Below, in pieces: positions 1 through 7,999 of a DNA stretch of 64,000 nt. The DNA is taken from positions 1 to 64,000 of the forward strand of contig NZ_JIAG01000004.1 in the NCBI RefSeq assembly GCF_000688395.1, given 5' to 3'. The stretch's first letter is position 1; each line of letters starts with the position of its first letter. The notes beneath the pieces are model-generated. The model worked only from the letters and a program-made list of their open reading frames with translations, was not told the origin of the DNA and searched no databases. The position numbers were made by a program, and so were the translations under genes. The stretch is from Haematomicrobium sanguinis DSM 21259. GTDB lineage: Bacteria > Actinomycetota > Actinomycetes > Actinomycetales > Micrococcaceae.

Positions 1-235
1 CGAGCAAGACCGCTTTAGTGACGAAATCGCTGGTCTGCCGAGGATGCGAGAGAGGCTTTCGCGAGCCCTTGAGCGCAGCGTCCTGAACACCCTGCTCGCG
101 CACCAACGCACGGACCCGGTAAAACCACGACCGTGATACTCCATGCCGCAAGCAAAACGCTTCCACATCACCATGAGAGGCGTTCTGCGGCCAGGAGAGA
201 ACGAGCTGACGAATTTGATCAGGAATACGAGTCAT
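1..235 (-). CDS. Transposase N-terminal fragment (IS481-like), runs off the left edge
   Basis: On the minus strand an ATG at 233-235 opens a frame with no stop for 78 codons, to the window edge. The product begins MTRIPDQIRQLVLSW and contains a helix-turn-helix region with HGVSRSWFYRVRA at about residues 29-41, then a basic Ser/Pro-rich linker (SRKPLSHPRQTS). This is the usual layout ahead of the DDE domain in IS481-family transposases. The catalytic residues are outside the window, so activity cannot be judged. The upstream ATG at 241-243 stops after three codons and was not chosen. Confidence 0.6.
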   Translation of the reverse strand, partial: MTRIPDQIRQLVLSWPQNASHGDVEAFCLRHGVSRSWFYRVRALVREQGVQDAALKGSRKPLSHPRQTSDFVTKAVLL

Positions 236-273
236 CCCCGCATTCTCAACCGCCACAAACCAGCACGCTCAAA

Positions 274-318
274 TGTCCACTATGTATTGAGACCTAACTG
301 TCCACTATGTATTGAGAC
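274..318. repeat. Two direct copies of a 20-bp candidate IS terminal repeat
   Basis: The 20-mer TGTCCACTATGTATTGAGAC occurs at 274-293 and again, identically, at 299-318, so the two copies are 25 bp apart. They sit upstream of the transposase fragment on the minus strand, where the terminal inverted repeat should be. Two adjacent ends could be subterminal transposase sites or the scar of two insertions. Without the other element end I cannot decide. Confidence 0.55.
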
Positions 319-323
319 TTCAC

Positions 324-368
324 AGAGCCGTATAAGGGGATGAAAATGCGGTACGGGGATGCGAAACG
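324..368. repeat. Truncated copy of dispersed palindromic repeat family A
   Basis: Bases 324-368 match the right half of the ~72-bp element that is intact at 54887-54958: the central AGAGCCGTATA, then GGGATGAAAA, then GGTACGGGGATGCGAAACG. The left arm that the other copies have is missing and is replaced by the IS end. The IS therefore probably inserted into, or deleted part of, this repeat. Confidence 0.7.
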
Positions 369-373
369 AGAGT

Positions 374-419
374 TGAACGTGTTCAGTTTCTGCGGTACGT
401 TTATTTTTGAACACGTTCA
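374..419. promoter_or_regulatory. Paired palindromic operators upstream of the tetR-type gene
   Basis: TGAACGTGTTCA at 374-385 and its reverse complement TGAACACGTTCA at 408-419 lie 17-62 nt upstream of the TetR-family start. Each is a near-palindrome of the form TGAAC-N2-GTTCA, as expected for a dimeric TetR repressor. The second extends to TTTTTGAAC...GTTCAAAAA. Autorepression is inferred from position and symmetry. Confidence 0.55.
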
Positions 420-435
420 AAAATGAGGTTCGGAG

Positions 436-1113
436 ATGGCGCGCAAAGGGGAGCAGACTCGTTCCACACTGATTGATGTGGCTTTGGAACGATTTAAGAC
501 GCAAGGCTATGAGGCGACCACAATGCGCCAGATCGCCGCGGACGCCGGCGTGTCGACGGGCAATGCTTACCACTACTTTGGCTCGAAAGACGAGTTGGTC
601 CAACAGCTATACATTCGCGTTCAGGCTGAACATTCCGCATTGGCAATGGATCGATTGAAGGGCCTCGAGGGAAAACCGCTATCCGATCAACTGCGGGCCG
701 TTCTTCATGCGGGTTTCGACGTTATGGCCCCGTATCACCAGTTTGGTTCGACGTTCGCGGCGGTTGCTCTCAACCCTGACTCCGCGTCGAATCCCTTGAG
801 TGAGCAGTCCGCGGAGCCACGTCGTCGTTCTATCTCTATTTTCGAGAGGGCTGTAAATCAGTCTTCGGTCAAGGTGCCGCAGGCAATTCGCGATGAATTG
901 CCGGAAACGCTGTGGCTCTCATATTTGGGCCTCACGCTGTTTTGGGTTTACGACAAGTCTCCAGATCAGCGCCGCACCCACCAGTTGATTGACGCCGCCA
1001 CCCCCCTGATTGGCAAGATTCTCAATCTCACGCGAATCCCGATCGCCGGAAACCTGTTGAAAGACATCGTCAAACTCGTCGCAAAGGTGCGCACAGGGGC
1101 GGATCTCTCATGA
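436..1113 (+). CDS. TetR/AcrR-family transcriptional regulator
   Basis: A 225-residue protein with a classic N-terminal TetR DNA-binding domain. The HTH lies at about residues 25-47 (MRQIAADAGVSTGNAYHYF), followed by GSKDELVQQLY. The C-terminal ligand domain has no recognisable ligand signature. The ATG at 436 follows GGTTCGGAG. Two palindromic operators lie directly upstream, so it probably represses its own promoter. The stop overlaps the ATG of a 20-codon frame that in turn overlaps the next membrane-protein start, which suggests translational coupling to the downstream genes, its likely targets. Confidence 0.9.
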   Translation: MARKGEQTRSTLIDVALERFKTQGYEATTMRQIAADAGVSTGNAYHYFGSKDELVQQLYIRVQAEHSALAMDRLKGLEGKPLSDQLRAVLHAGFDVMAPYHQFGSTFAAVALNPDSASNPLSEQSAEPRRRSISIFERAVNQSSVKVPQAIRDELPETLWLSYLGLTLFWVYDKSPDQRRTHQLIDAATPLIGKILNLTRIPIAGNLLKDIVKLVAKVRTGADLS

Positions 1114-1172
1114 GCACAACGCTGCGACCCGCCTGGAAATCAAACTCTTCGAACCCAAGGGCCTTGCGATGA
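1110..1172 (+). CDS. 20-codon ORF linking tetR to the membrane-protein gene (doubtful)
   Basis: An ATG at 1110 overlaps the tetR stop (ATGA) and opens a 20-codon frame beginning MSTTLRPAWK. Its TGA at 1170-1172 overlaps the ATG of the next gene at 1169 (again ATGA). The double overlap looks like a translational bridge, since the next gene has no separate strong ribosome site. It may equally be chance; the peptide has no recognisable feature. Confidence 0.2.
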   Translation: MSTTLRPAWKSNSSNPRALR

Positions 1173-1699
1173 GAGGCACTAAGAACCCTTGGGTCGTCAC
1201 GCCGCTGCCTATCATAGTGGGATCGTTGATCACGTACCTGCTCGCCTACTCCACTCTCGTGCTCACATCCGCTTATGCGAATCGCACCACGATTGATCCC
1301 TGGCGCTTGCTCGCAGATCTCGGCCAGTTTCTCCTCTTTGGCTTCGCCTGGGCGTTGCCGCTTTTCGCCGTCGGCATCACTACCGTTTGCATCGTCCAGT
1401 ATGCGCTGCGCCGCGTGAGATCCCATTTACTTCACGCCGTCGCGATGGCAGGTGCCGTCTACCTTGTCGGGCTGCTCATTTTCTTTGGAATTGACGCCAT
1501 CTGGAGCGATGCTTCACAAAACTCGGTGTGGCAGATTCTTGAAGGATCATTCCAGTTACTCGCCACGATTGCCGCGGCCACGTTTTTAGCCCGATTGCTC
1601 GTCAGCAGGCTGATCAAGACTCAATCGCAACGCGCAACCAACACCCCACGGGGCGAAGGGCCCTCGCATGAGGACGTCACCAGCCAAGCACCCCACTAA
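1169..1699 (+). CDS. Small integral membrane protein, unknown function
   Basis: This is a 176-residue protein with about four hydrophobic segments (residues ~10-32, ~48-74, ~88-110 and ~123-145), short basic loops and a polar C-terminal tail. I do not recognise the family. It follows the TetR gene closely and overlaps the next membrane-protein gene by 32 nt, so the three probably form one operon. The pair could be a small export or stress module controlled by the TetR protein, but no transporter motif is visible. Confidence 0.6.
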   Translation: MRGTKNPWVVTPLPIIVGSLITYLLAYSTLVLTSAYANRTTIDPWRLLADLGQFLLFGFAWALPLFAVGITTVCIVQYALRRVRSHLLHAVAMAGAVYLVGLLIFFGIDAIWSDASQNSVWQILEGSFQLLATIAAATFLARLLVSRLIKTQSQRATNTPRGEGPSHEDVTSQAPH

Positions 1700-2144
1700 C
1701 CAAAGCGTCCGGCTCATGATGTCGCGGCGCGCACGGTGGCGGATGGGACTCGTCCTGGTGTGCGCCCAGTTGCTATTCGTCGTTCCCTTCGTCATGGCTA
1801 AGGCGAGAGAACCATCCTGGGGTGCTTCCGGCCTTGTCTACTTGGTGATACTCCTCTGCTTCGGTGTCCTTGTGCTCTCTTTCGGGTCGATTCTTGCCAT
1901 CTCGATTGCCCATCAGCTATTGAAGCGCCAACCCCGCCAGTACCTTCATGTCGCGCTGGTTTTTGTTTTCGCCACGCTCATGTTGGCATCGATGGCACCG
2001 CAAGCAGTGGATGTCACAACCACCGGCAACTCAGAACCCTTGTTATGGCTCTTGTCCTTCGCACTGGTTCCCGCACTCGCGCGAGCCTCTGCAATACCGC
2101 TCTGTGAAACCGTTATGGTCTCTTCAAGACCGCACAACCCGTGA
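1668..2144 (+). CDS. Small integral membrane protein, unknown function
   Basis: This is a 158-residue protein with about four hydrophobic segments, similar in layout to the gene before it. The frame opens at ATG 1668, inside the previous gene; a second ATG at 1716 (MMSRRARWRMG) directly before the first hydrophobic segment is an equally good start. No family is recognised. It ends 5 nt before the stop of a convergent kinase-like gene. Confidence 0.55.
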   Translation: MRTSPAKHPTNQSVRLMMSRRARWRMGLVLVCAQLLFVVPFVMAKAREPSWGASGLVYLVILLCFGVLVLSFGSILAISIAHQLLKRQPRQYLHVALVFVFATLMLASMAPQAVDVTTTGNSEPLLWLLSFALVPALARASAIPLCETVMVSSRPHNP

Positions 2145-2149
2145 CACCG

Positions 2150-2698
2150 CTAGAGATCCACCTGCCGCCCCGACCCGCTGAGCGCAAGTACCCCCGAAAC
2201 CACCTCATCCAAAGGCCGTGTTGCATTGATCAGAGTCGCGCCATACTTCGCGTAGTTCTCATACAAGCCCTCGTGCCAGGCGAGTACGTCGCGGAGCTCA
2301 TCGGGGTGCTTACCGTAGTTGTTACCCGTACGGGTTTCCAAACGATGCCTCAAAGTTGCCTCGTCAATCTGCAACACGATCACTCGATCAAACAGGTCCC
2401 ATACTGTGTCTTCACCCTCGCAGTTTCCGCACAAGAACACCATCTGCCCGCGCCGATCAGCATCCCGAGCCAACCTCTCCACGCGGGCTCGGTTGTAGCG
2501 CCAGTGATGCTCTGCAAACCATGCGTGTTCGTCGAAATTATCTGGGTCGCCGAGCTCGGCTAGCCCAGTCGATCGCGAAATCCAGTCCCCAAAACCATCC
2601 TCATCGACCCCAAAAGCAGGTATGCCGCGGGCGCACAGCCGCTCTAAGATGGCGGATTTCCCGGATCCAGAGATCCCGGTGACCAGAATCAGCGCCAT
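2150..2698 (-). CDS. P-loop NTPase / small-molecule kinase-like protein
   Basis: A 182-residue soluble protein with a Walker A motif at the very N-terminus (GISGSGKS, residues 8-15), followed by GVDEDGFGDW. This is the pattern of AAA/adenylate-kinase-like proteins that phosphorylate small substrates. A mid-protein RVIVLQID strand and a RLETRTGNNYGKHPDE segment resemble the LID and arginine-rich regions of that fold. The substrate is unknown. The ATG at 2698 lies downstream of a short inverted repeat that separates it from the frameshifted SdpI-like gene on the same strand. Confidence 0.75.
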   Translation of the reverse strand: MALILVTGISGSGKSAILERLCARGIPAFGVDEDGFGDWISRSTGLAELGDPDNFDEHAWFAEHHWRYNRARVERLARDADRRGQMVFLCGNCEGEDTVWDLFDRVIVLQIDEATLRHRLETRTGNNYGKHPDELRDVLAWHEGLYENYAKYGATLINATRPLDEVVSGVLALSGSGRQVDL

Positions 2699-2747
2699 GA
2701 CGCCTGAACTTCCGTGAGCGTTAACTCGAGATAGCGCTCACCAAGAT

Positions 2748-2787
2748 ACTTCCGTGAGCGTGAACGGCAGTTAGTGCTCACGGAAGT
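2748..2787. terminator. 12-bp-arm hairpin between SdpI-like gene and kinase gene
   Basis: ACTTCCGTGAGC at 2748-2759 is followed by its exact complement GCTCACGGAAGT at 2776-2787, giving a 12-bp stem with a 16-nt loop. A third direct copy of the arm lies at 2708-2719. The hairpin contains the restored-frame stop of the SdpI-like gene, so it may be its terminator; there is no U-tract. Confidence 0.45.
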
Positions 2788-3162
2788 TTCGTCGCGAACG
2801 CCCGCGCGGCCCGATTCGCACTCCGCACCACCGGAATCAACCCGAGCAACAGCAAAACTGTCGCACCGAGCCCCACGCCGACCGCCACCCCCAGAAACCC
2901 ACTCAACAGCCAGCCCCACAAAGAACAACGCCAGGGTCACCCCAGACGCGACCAGGCACCAGCGCACCAAAGTACCCAACGCCCCGGCGGCCGCTCGATG
3001 GCCTGCCAGCCACGCGCCGTCGTTCATCATGGTGGCCCGCGTACGAATCCCAAACACCGCGTTGCGCCCCAGCGAGCCCGCGCGCCCCTGCGCGGCAATC
3101 ACATTGAATACCGCGGCGAGGATCAGCAAATCCATCGCCAGAAGGATGGGCAAAAGTTTCAT
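2778..3162 (-). pseudogene. SdpI-like membrane protein, frameshifted
   Basis: From ATG 3162 (or GTG 3171) the frame encodes a signal-like helix and then GRNAVFGIRTRATMMNDGAW...HR, the hallmark segment of SdpI/YhfL-type membrane proteins, followed by another helix. At about 2905-2930 that frame leaves hydrophobic coding and continues as Gly/Arg/Cys-rich nonsense to 2689. A different frame there encodes a clean transmembrane helix (VLLLLGLIPVV) and a basic tail ending FATKLP at a stop at 2778. A single-base indel is the simplest explanation, either a real mutation or a sequence error. SdpI relatives give immunity to the SdpC toxin, but no sdpC is nearby. Confidence 0.6.
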
Positions 3163-3200
3163 AATTGCCACTAGCCTCTCAGAAGGCGAACAATAGTGCT

Positions 3201-4028
3201 ATGCCTCTCAACGATTCGCTCACCACTCCCCCCATTGCACTGACCATCGCCGGCAGCGAAGCCACCGGCGGCGCGGGCGCGCAAGCCGACCTGAAGACCT
3301 TCGCCGAACTCGAGGTGTTCGGGATTGCCGCGCTGACCTGCATCGTCTCTTTCAACCCGGCCGACAACTGGAATCACCGCTTCATGCCGGTGCCGCCGGA
3401 GGTCATTGCCGAGCAGCTCGAAGCGATTCTCGCGACCTACGCGATCAACACCACCAAGATCGGGATGCTCGGTTCGCCAGCCACCATCGACACGGTCGAG
3501 GCGGCGCTGGACACCCAGGAATGGCGGGACGTGGTTCTGGATCCGGTGCTCATTTGCAAGGGGCAGGAGCCCGGGCACGCGCTGGACACGGACAATGCGC
3601 TCAAGGCGCAGATTCTGCCGAAGGCGACGTTTGTGACCCCGAATCATTTTGAGGCGCTCTCGCTCTCCGGGATGTCCAAAATCGAGACGCCGGAGGACCT
3701 GATGGAAGCCGCGCGGCGCATTCACGAGACCTCGGGCGCGGCCGTGCTCGCCAAGGGCGGCGTGCGCATCGCCGGGCCGGACGCGGTGGATGCGTTTGTC
3801 GACGGTGCGGTCGAAGAATTCCTCGTGGCGCCTAAGGTGGGCGAGGTCGCCGTCTCGGGCGCCGGGTGCACCTTGGCCGCGGCGGTCACCGCGGAATTGG
3901 CCAAGGGAAATACCGCGTACGACGCCGCGCGGCTGGCAAAAGCCTTTGTCACCGAGGCCATCCAAGCCCGGGTGCCATCGAACGCGCCCTTCGACGCGGT
4001 GTTCCAGGCGGGCTTACGCTCCTCTTGA
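3201..4028 (+). CDS. pdxK: Pyridoxal/pyridoxine kinase of the ThiD-like (HMP kinase) family
   Basis: A cytosolic ribokinase-fold enzyme of 275 residues. It begins ALTIAGSEATGGAGAQADLKTF and ends its active-site region with SGAGCTLAAAVTAELAKG. The GAGC(T) form with cysteine and the A-A-x-TAELAKG segment resemble the Firmicute PdxK branch, which phosphorylates pyridoxine, pyridoxal and pyridoxamine, although it is homologous to the thiamine enzyme ThiD (HMP/HMP-P kinase). I favour PdxK; ThiD remains possible because no other thiamine gene is adjacent. The ATG at 3201 follows AGAAGGCGA. It appears monocistronic, with a hairpin just after the stop. Confidence 0.8.
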   Translation: MPLNDSLTTPPIALTIAGSEATGGAGAQADLKTFAELEVFGIAALTCIVSFNPADNWNHRFMPVPPEVIAEQLEAILATYAINTTKIGMLGSPATIDTVEAALDTQEWRDVVLDPVLICKGQEPGHALDTDNALKAQILPKATFVTPNHFEALSLSGMSKIETPEDLMEAARRIHETSGAAVLAKGGVRIAGPDAVDAFVDGAVEEFLVAPKVGEVAVSGAGCTLAAAVTAELAKGNTAYDAARLAKAFVTEAIQARVPSNAPFDAVFQAGLRSS

Positions 4029-4029
4029 C

Positions 4030-4050
4030 TTTGCCGCGAATTTCGGCAAA
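4030..4050 (+). terminator. Short hairpin after the kinase gene
   Basis: TTTGCCG at 4030-4036 and CGGCAAA at 4044-4050 form a 7-bp stem with a 7-nt loop, two bases after the stop codon. There is no clear U-tract, as is common in high-GC actinobacteria. Confidence 0.45.
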
Positions 4051-4204
4051 TGTGAAATGCATCACTCGTGAGGGGGCTAAGCGTCCTCGGGTGTTGGCCT
4101 GATGTGAAGTTCGGCCGCCCCTGGCTTGCTCCTGCACCCACCCAAGATTGGTCATCACGGCCATGTCTGGGTGTGCCGTTCTTTGTGTCTATGAGGAGAT
4201 GTTT

Positions 4205-7200
4205 GTGTCACAACCACAGAGTTCCCGTAAGCGCGCGATCATGGCAGGAGCTCTGGGATCCCTCCTTGTGCTCTCGCTTGGTGTGCCCGGGATTGCCACC
4301 GCTGACGATGGAGCGCCAAGCGCCGTCAGCCTTAAGTCAGAGCGAATTTCCGGCGCTACGCTCAGCCCCAATCTCGCCGGTGCCAGCGGCGAAGTCCCCG
4401 TATATGTTGTCCTGAAGGACCGCGTAGCCGCATACTTTGCGACGCAAAGCCAGGCCGTGCTGGACGGGAAGGCCGCCCCGGAAAACAAGGCCGCCGAAGC
4501 GCAGGCCGTGCAATCGCAAATTGAGGCGCAAGGTCGGGCTATTGCTGATGTCTTTGCTACGCGTGACTCTAAGGGCGAGCCGAAGGTCATTTACACGACC
4601 ACCAACGCCGTGGCCGGTGTCGCGTTCTACGTGGACGCTTCCCGCCTCAACGAGCTCGCCGCACGCTCCGACGTCGCCTCCATCACCAAAATCACCCCGC
4701 AGGAGCGCACCAATAAGGGCGGCGACCAAGATGTGCGCGCCCTGAACAGTTGGGTGGACACGGGCCAGACCGGCGAGGGCGTCACCATTGCGGTGATTGA
4801 TACCGGCGTCGATTACACGCACTCCAACTTCGGCGGACCGGGAACGCGCGACGCTTTCGCGGAAGCAACCGATCAGATGGAGCTGCCCGCGGCCGACTCC
4901 GGCCTGTATGACCCGGCCAAGTTCGTCGGCGGCTATGACCTAGCCGGCGATGACTATGACGCCGACCCCTCCTCATCGACCTACAACCCCACCCCGTCCC
5001 CGGACGGCAATCCTATTGACTGCTCTGCAGCCGGGCACGGTTCCCACGTTGCCGGCACCGCGGGCGGCTATGGCGTCAACGAGGACGGCTCCACCTTTAA
5101 CGGCGATTACTCCTCGCTCAGTGCCGATCAGCTCATGGACATGAAGATCGGCCCGGGCACTGCCCCGAAGGCAAATATCGCGGCCTTCCGCGTCTTCGGC
5201 TGTGTAGGCTCCACCAACCTCACCGGTGACGCACTGGACAAGGTCCTGGATCCCACGGTCTACACCGACCCGAGCAAAATGGCCAAGGTCGTAAACCTGT
5301 CCTTGGGTAGCTCCTTTGGCGTCGACACTTCTGCCGAGGCACCGATTGTGGCGGCGCTGCAAGAGGCCGGCATCCTGATGGTCATCTCGGCGGGCAACTC
5401 CGGCGACGTGTACAACGTCTCCGGCTCCCCCGGTGCCTACAAGTCCGCGCTCACCGTGGCGAACACCAACGGCACTTACGGCACGCAAACGTACAACATC
5501 GCGAACGTGACCGCGCCAGAAGACGTTGCAGGGCCGGCCAACGGCCAGATCTCTGCGAACTTTGATTATTCGCAGGCAAGCGAGTCTCAGTTGACCGCCA
5601 ATGAGGTGGTCATGGCACCAACCGATAATCAATTCGGTTGCAACGCCTTCCCCGACGGCTCGCTGGACGGCAAGTGGGTGTGGCTCCAGTGGAGCGAGGG
5701 CGGCGAGTTCCCTTGCGGCTCCGCGGTGCGCTACAACAACGCCGAAGCCGCAGGCGCGCTTGGCGTACTCATGGACTCCGAGGTTGACGTGTTTGACGCG
5801 GGCATCGCGGGCAACGCCACGATCCCTGGCTTCCAGTTCACCAAGACCGATTCGGACCGCTTGCGCCCTGCCGCCGAAGCCGGAGATCTGCAACTGACCA
5901 TTGACCTCGAAGGCAGCGGAAGCACCGTCTTCGAAACCGGGTTGAAGGACGTTATTGCCGATTCCTCCTCGCGCGGCGGCCACGGTTACGGCGGCACCAT
6001 CAAGCCGGATATCGCGGCCCCGGGTTCCAACATCGGATCCACCGCGGTAGGCACCGGTAACGGTCTGGCCAGCATGTCCGGCACCTCGATGGCCGCCCCG
6101 AACGTGTCCGGCCTCGCCGCATTGGTCTACGGCGCCGACGGAGCTGGCGCGCAACCAGAAGTGGTCAAGAGCAAGCTCATGAACACCTCTTCCAACACGG
6201 TCAAGAACGTGGACGGCACCACCCCTGCGGGCCCGAGCCGCGCTGGAACCGGCCGCGCCGATGTGCTCTCGGCATTGCAAACCCCGGTCTACGCCGCCGC
6301 AACCGATGACCCCATCGGAACCTCGGTGGTCTTTGGCGTGGTGGAAGCCGGCGTGGACGCGATCAACTCGACGAAGTCGATCACGCTCACCAACACCTCA
6401 AACGCGCCGGTCACCTACTCGGCCGCGCTGGATGAGGCGAGCGCCGTCCCCGGTGCCACGTTCTCCCTGAGCGCAAGCTCGGTGACGGTACCCGCTGGGG
6501 GCACCGCCACGGTTGACGTCACCTTGGATATTCCAGATACGACGGCGTTAGCTAAGTCGATCACGCCAGGCACCGAACGCGAGCAACAGGGAATTGGCCG
6601 TCAATACGTGGCAGAGTTGCAGTCCCGGGTCACCTTTGCGGCGGCCGGTCAGCCTACTCTGAACGTGGTGGTTCAGGCCGCCCCGAAGCCGACTTCGGAC
6701 CTGAGTGTGGATGGTGACGTGGTTCTGCCTAACGGCGAGGATTCCGCGAATGTTGTCCTGACCGGACGCGGGATCAACCAGGGTGAAGGAAATGAGAACT
6801 ACACCTCGCTGTATGCCCCGTTCGAACTGGGTTACCAGGCCGAATCGGCACCGGGTGACGACGTCTCCGACATTGTGAAGGCCGCTACCTTGCAGGCCGT
6901 GGGCGTCAACTCGACGTTCGCGAATCTGAAGGCGGCCGGACAAGACCCGATCGCCGACGGCATGCTGAACTTCGGTTTTGCCACCTACGCCAACTGGCCC
7001 GTTCTGGATAACGTGTACTTCACCATCCAGATCGACACGAATGGCGATGAGAAGCCAGAGTACTTGGTCACGCCTGGGCGTCTGAACGGCATCGACCTCA
7101 ACGTTTCGGTGTTGCGTGACGGTAATGGCGAACCGATCGAGGGCGGGCTGGAACCGATCAACGGCCAATTGGGCGATGTGGACACCAACGTGTTTGACAG

Positions 7201-7918
7201 CAATGTGGTGACTTTGCCGGTCTCGCTTGCGCTGATGGATCTGGACCCGAAGAACCCGCAGTTCAGCTACCAGGTCATTGCCGAAAGCCAGTACGCGACC
7301 TCGGATGATGACAATGAGGAACCGCTTCCGGTCACTCAGACTCCGTGGATCAGCTACAACCCGGCGAGCCCGACGCTGAACTTCGAGGGTGACTCACCTG
7401 ACGGTTACCTGTTTGTGGGTGACACCGAGTCTGCGCTCAAGGTCACGCGTTCCGCTGACGCCGGCCAAAGTGGGGCTGCCGATGCTCAGGCCGAAGCGCA
7501 AACCACGGCGCAGGCGCTCTTCCTGTACCTGCACAATGCCAGCGGTAGCCGCGAGCAGGTGGTGAACGTTGTCGATGAACCCACCGTGACGCCGAGTCCC
7601 ACTGAAACGCCGACCGGCACGCCGACGCCAACCGGCGAACCCACCGAGACGCCCACCCCAACAGGTGAGCCGACCTCCACAGGTACGCCATCGCCGTCGG
7701 ACTCCCCAACCGCCACACCGTCGCCGACGGGCGAGCCGACCGCGACCGGCGGGCCGAGCGACACCGCAACGCCGAGCCCCACGAGCACGGACGGCCTCCC
7801 GGACACCGGTGCCACCGGAACCGGGCTTTGGATTGGCGCGCTGGCGCTGGTTCTGGCCGGACTGGTACTGATCGGAGTCCGCTACGTGATCCGTAACGGC
7901 AAACACTCCGGAGCCTAG
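4205..7918 (+). CDS. Cell-wall-anchored subtilisin-like serine protease (S8) with LPDTG sorting signal
   Basis: A secreted 1237-residue protease. GTG 4205 is chosen because GAGGAG sits 6 nt upstream; the ATG at 4199 overlaps that site. A basic signal peptide (SSRKRAIMAG...GIATA) is followed by an I9-type propeptide and the S8 domain: catalytic D199 (IDTGVDYTH), H278 (GHGSHVAGT), oxyanion N398 (SAGNSGD) and S628 (SGTSMAAPN). A PA-type insert lies between N398 and S628. Fn3-like C-terminal domains come next. A Pro/Thr-rich wall-spanning stretch built of PTGEPT-like units leads to LPDTG (1198-1202), a hydrophobic helix and a basic tail, the sortase substrate pattern. It probably acts in extracellular protein breakdown or host interaction. 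Confidence 0.95.
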   Translation: MSQPQSSRKRAIMAGALGSLLVLSLGVPGIATADDGAPSAVSLKSERISGATLSPNLAGASGEVPVYVVLKDRVAAYFATQSQAVLDGKAAPENKAAEAQAVQSQIEAQGRAIADVFATRDSKGEPKVIYTTTNAVAGVAFYVDASRLNELAARSDVASITKITPQERTNKGGDQDVRALNSWVDTGQTGEGVTIAVIDTGVDYTHSNFGGPGTRDAFAEATDQMELPAADSGLYDPAKFVGGYDLAGDDYDADPSSSTYNPTPSPDGNPIDCSAAGHGSHVAGTAGGYGVNEDGSTFNGDYSSLSADQLMDMKIGPGTAPKANIAAFRVFGCVGSTNLTGDALDKVLDPTVYTDPSKMAKVVNLSLGSSFGVDTSAEAPIVAALQEAGILMVISAGNSGDVYNVSGSPGAYKSALTVANTNGTYGTQTYNIANVTAPEDVAGPANGQISANFDYSQASESQLTANEVVMAPTDNQFGCNAFPDGSLDGKWVWLQWSEGGEFPCGSAVRYNNAEAAGALGVLMDSEVDVFDAGIAGNATIPGFQFTKTDSDRLRPAAEAGDLQLTIDLEGSGSTVFETGLKDVIADSSSRGGHGYGGTIKPDIAAPGSNIGSTAVGTGNGLASMSGTSMAAPNVSGLAALVYGADGAGAQPEVVKSKLMNTSSNTVKNVDGTTPAGPSRAGTGRADVLSALQTPVYAAATDDPIGTSVVFGVVEAGVDAINSTKSITLTNTSNAPVTYSAALDEASAVPGATFSLSASSVTVPAGGTATVDVTLDIPDTTALAKSITPGTEREQQGIGRQYVAELQSRVTFAAAGQPTLNVVVQAAPKPTSDLSVDGDVVLPNGEDSANVVLTGRGINQGEGNENYTSLYAPFELGYQAESAPGDDVSDIVKAATLQAVGVNSTFANLKAAGQDPIADGMLNFGFATYANWPVLDNVYFTIQIDTNGDEKPEYLVTPGRLNGIDLNVSVLRDGNGEPIEGGLEPINGQLGDVDTNVFDSNVVTLPVSLALMDLDPKNPQFSYQVIAESQYATSDDDNEEPLPVTQTPWISYNPASPTLNFEGDSPDGYLFVGDTESALKVTRSADAGQSGAADAQAEAQTTAQALFLYLHNASGSREQVVNVVDEPTVTPSPTETPTGTPTPTGEPTETPTPTGEPTSTGTPSPSDSPTATPSPTGEPTATGGPSDTATPSPTSTDGLPDTGATGTGLWIGALALVLAGLVLIGVRYVIRNGKHSGA

Positions 7919-7947
7919 TCTCCGGGCACTCTAGGGGGTGCACTAAA

Positions 7948-7984
7948 GAAGTGGCGGGTTAGCTGAGGCTGGCCCGCCACTTCT
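7948..7984 (+). terminator. Intrinsic-type terminator between convergent subtilase and ramB
   Basis: GAAGTGGCGGG pairs with CCCGCCACTTC across an 11-to-15-nt loop. It lies 30 nt after the subtilase stop and 16 nt before the ramB stop, so it can serve both converging genes. Confidence 0.7.
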
Positions 7985-7999
7985 CTTGTGCGAGGTCGG

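Larger units (their letters stand above)
1..322 (-). mobile_element. End of an IS481-like insertion sequence, cut by the window edge
   Basis: The first ~320 bases read on the minus strand as the upstream end of an insertion sequence: a transposase N-terminus begins at 235 and continues past base 1. Outside it lie two copies of a 20-bp candidate terminal repeat. The outer boundary is inferred at about 319-323, where the sequence switches into the right half of a dispersed palindromic repeat found intact elsewhere in the window. The other end of the element, any target duplication and the catalytic domain lie outside the window. IS481 is my best family guess; IS3 is possible. Confidence 0.6.

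Noticed and set aside
4973-6280. Long open frame on the minus strand opposite the subtilase gene (435 codons)
   Set aside because: It lies antisense to a clearly identified S8 protease and has no recognisable domain or ribosome site; long antisense frames are expected in high-GC DNA.
7580-7800. Possible tandem-repeat or CRISPR-like array
   Set aside because: These are codon-level repeats of a Pro/Thr/Gly/Glu-rich wall-spanning segment (PTGEPT units) inside the subtilase, not direct repeats with unique spacers. No CRISPR array or cas gene was seen anywhere.
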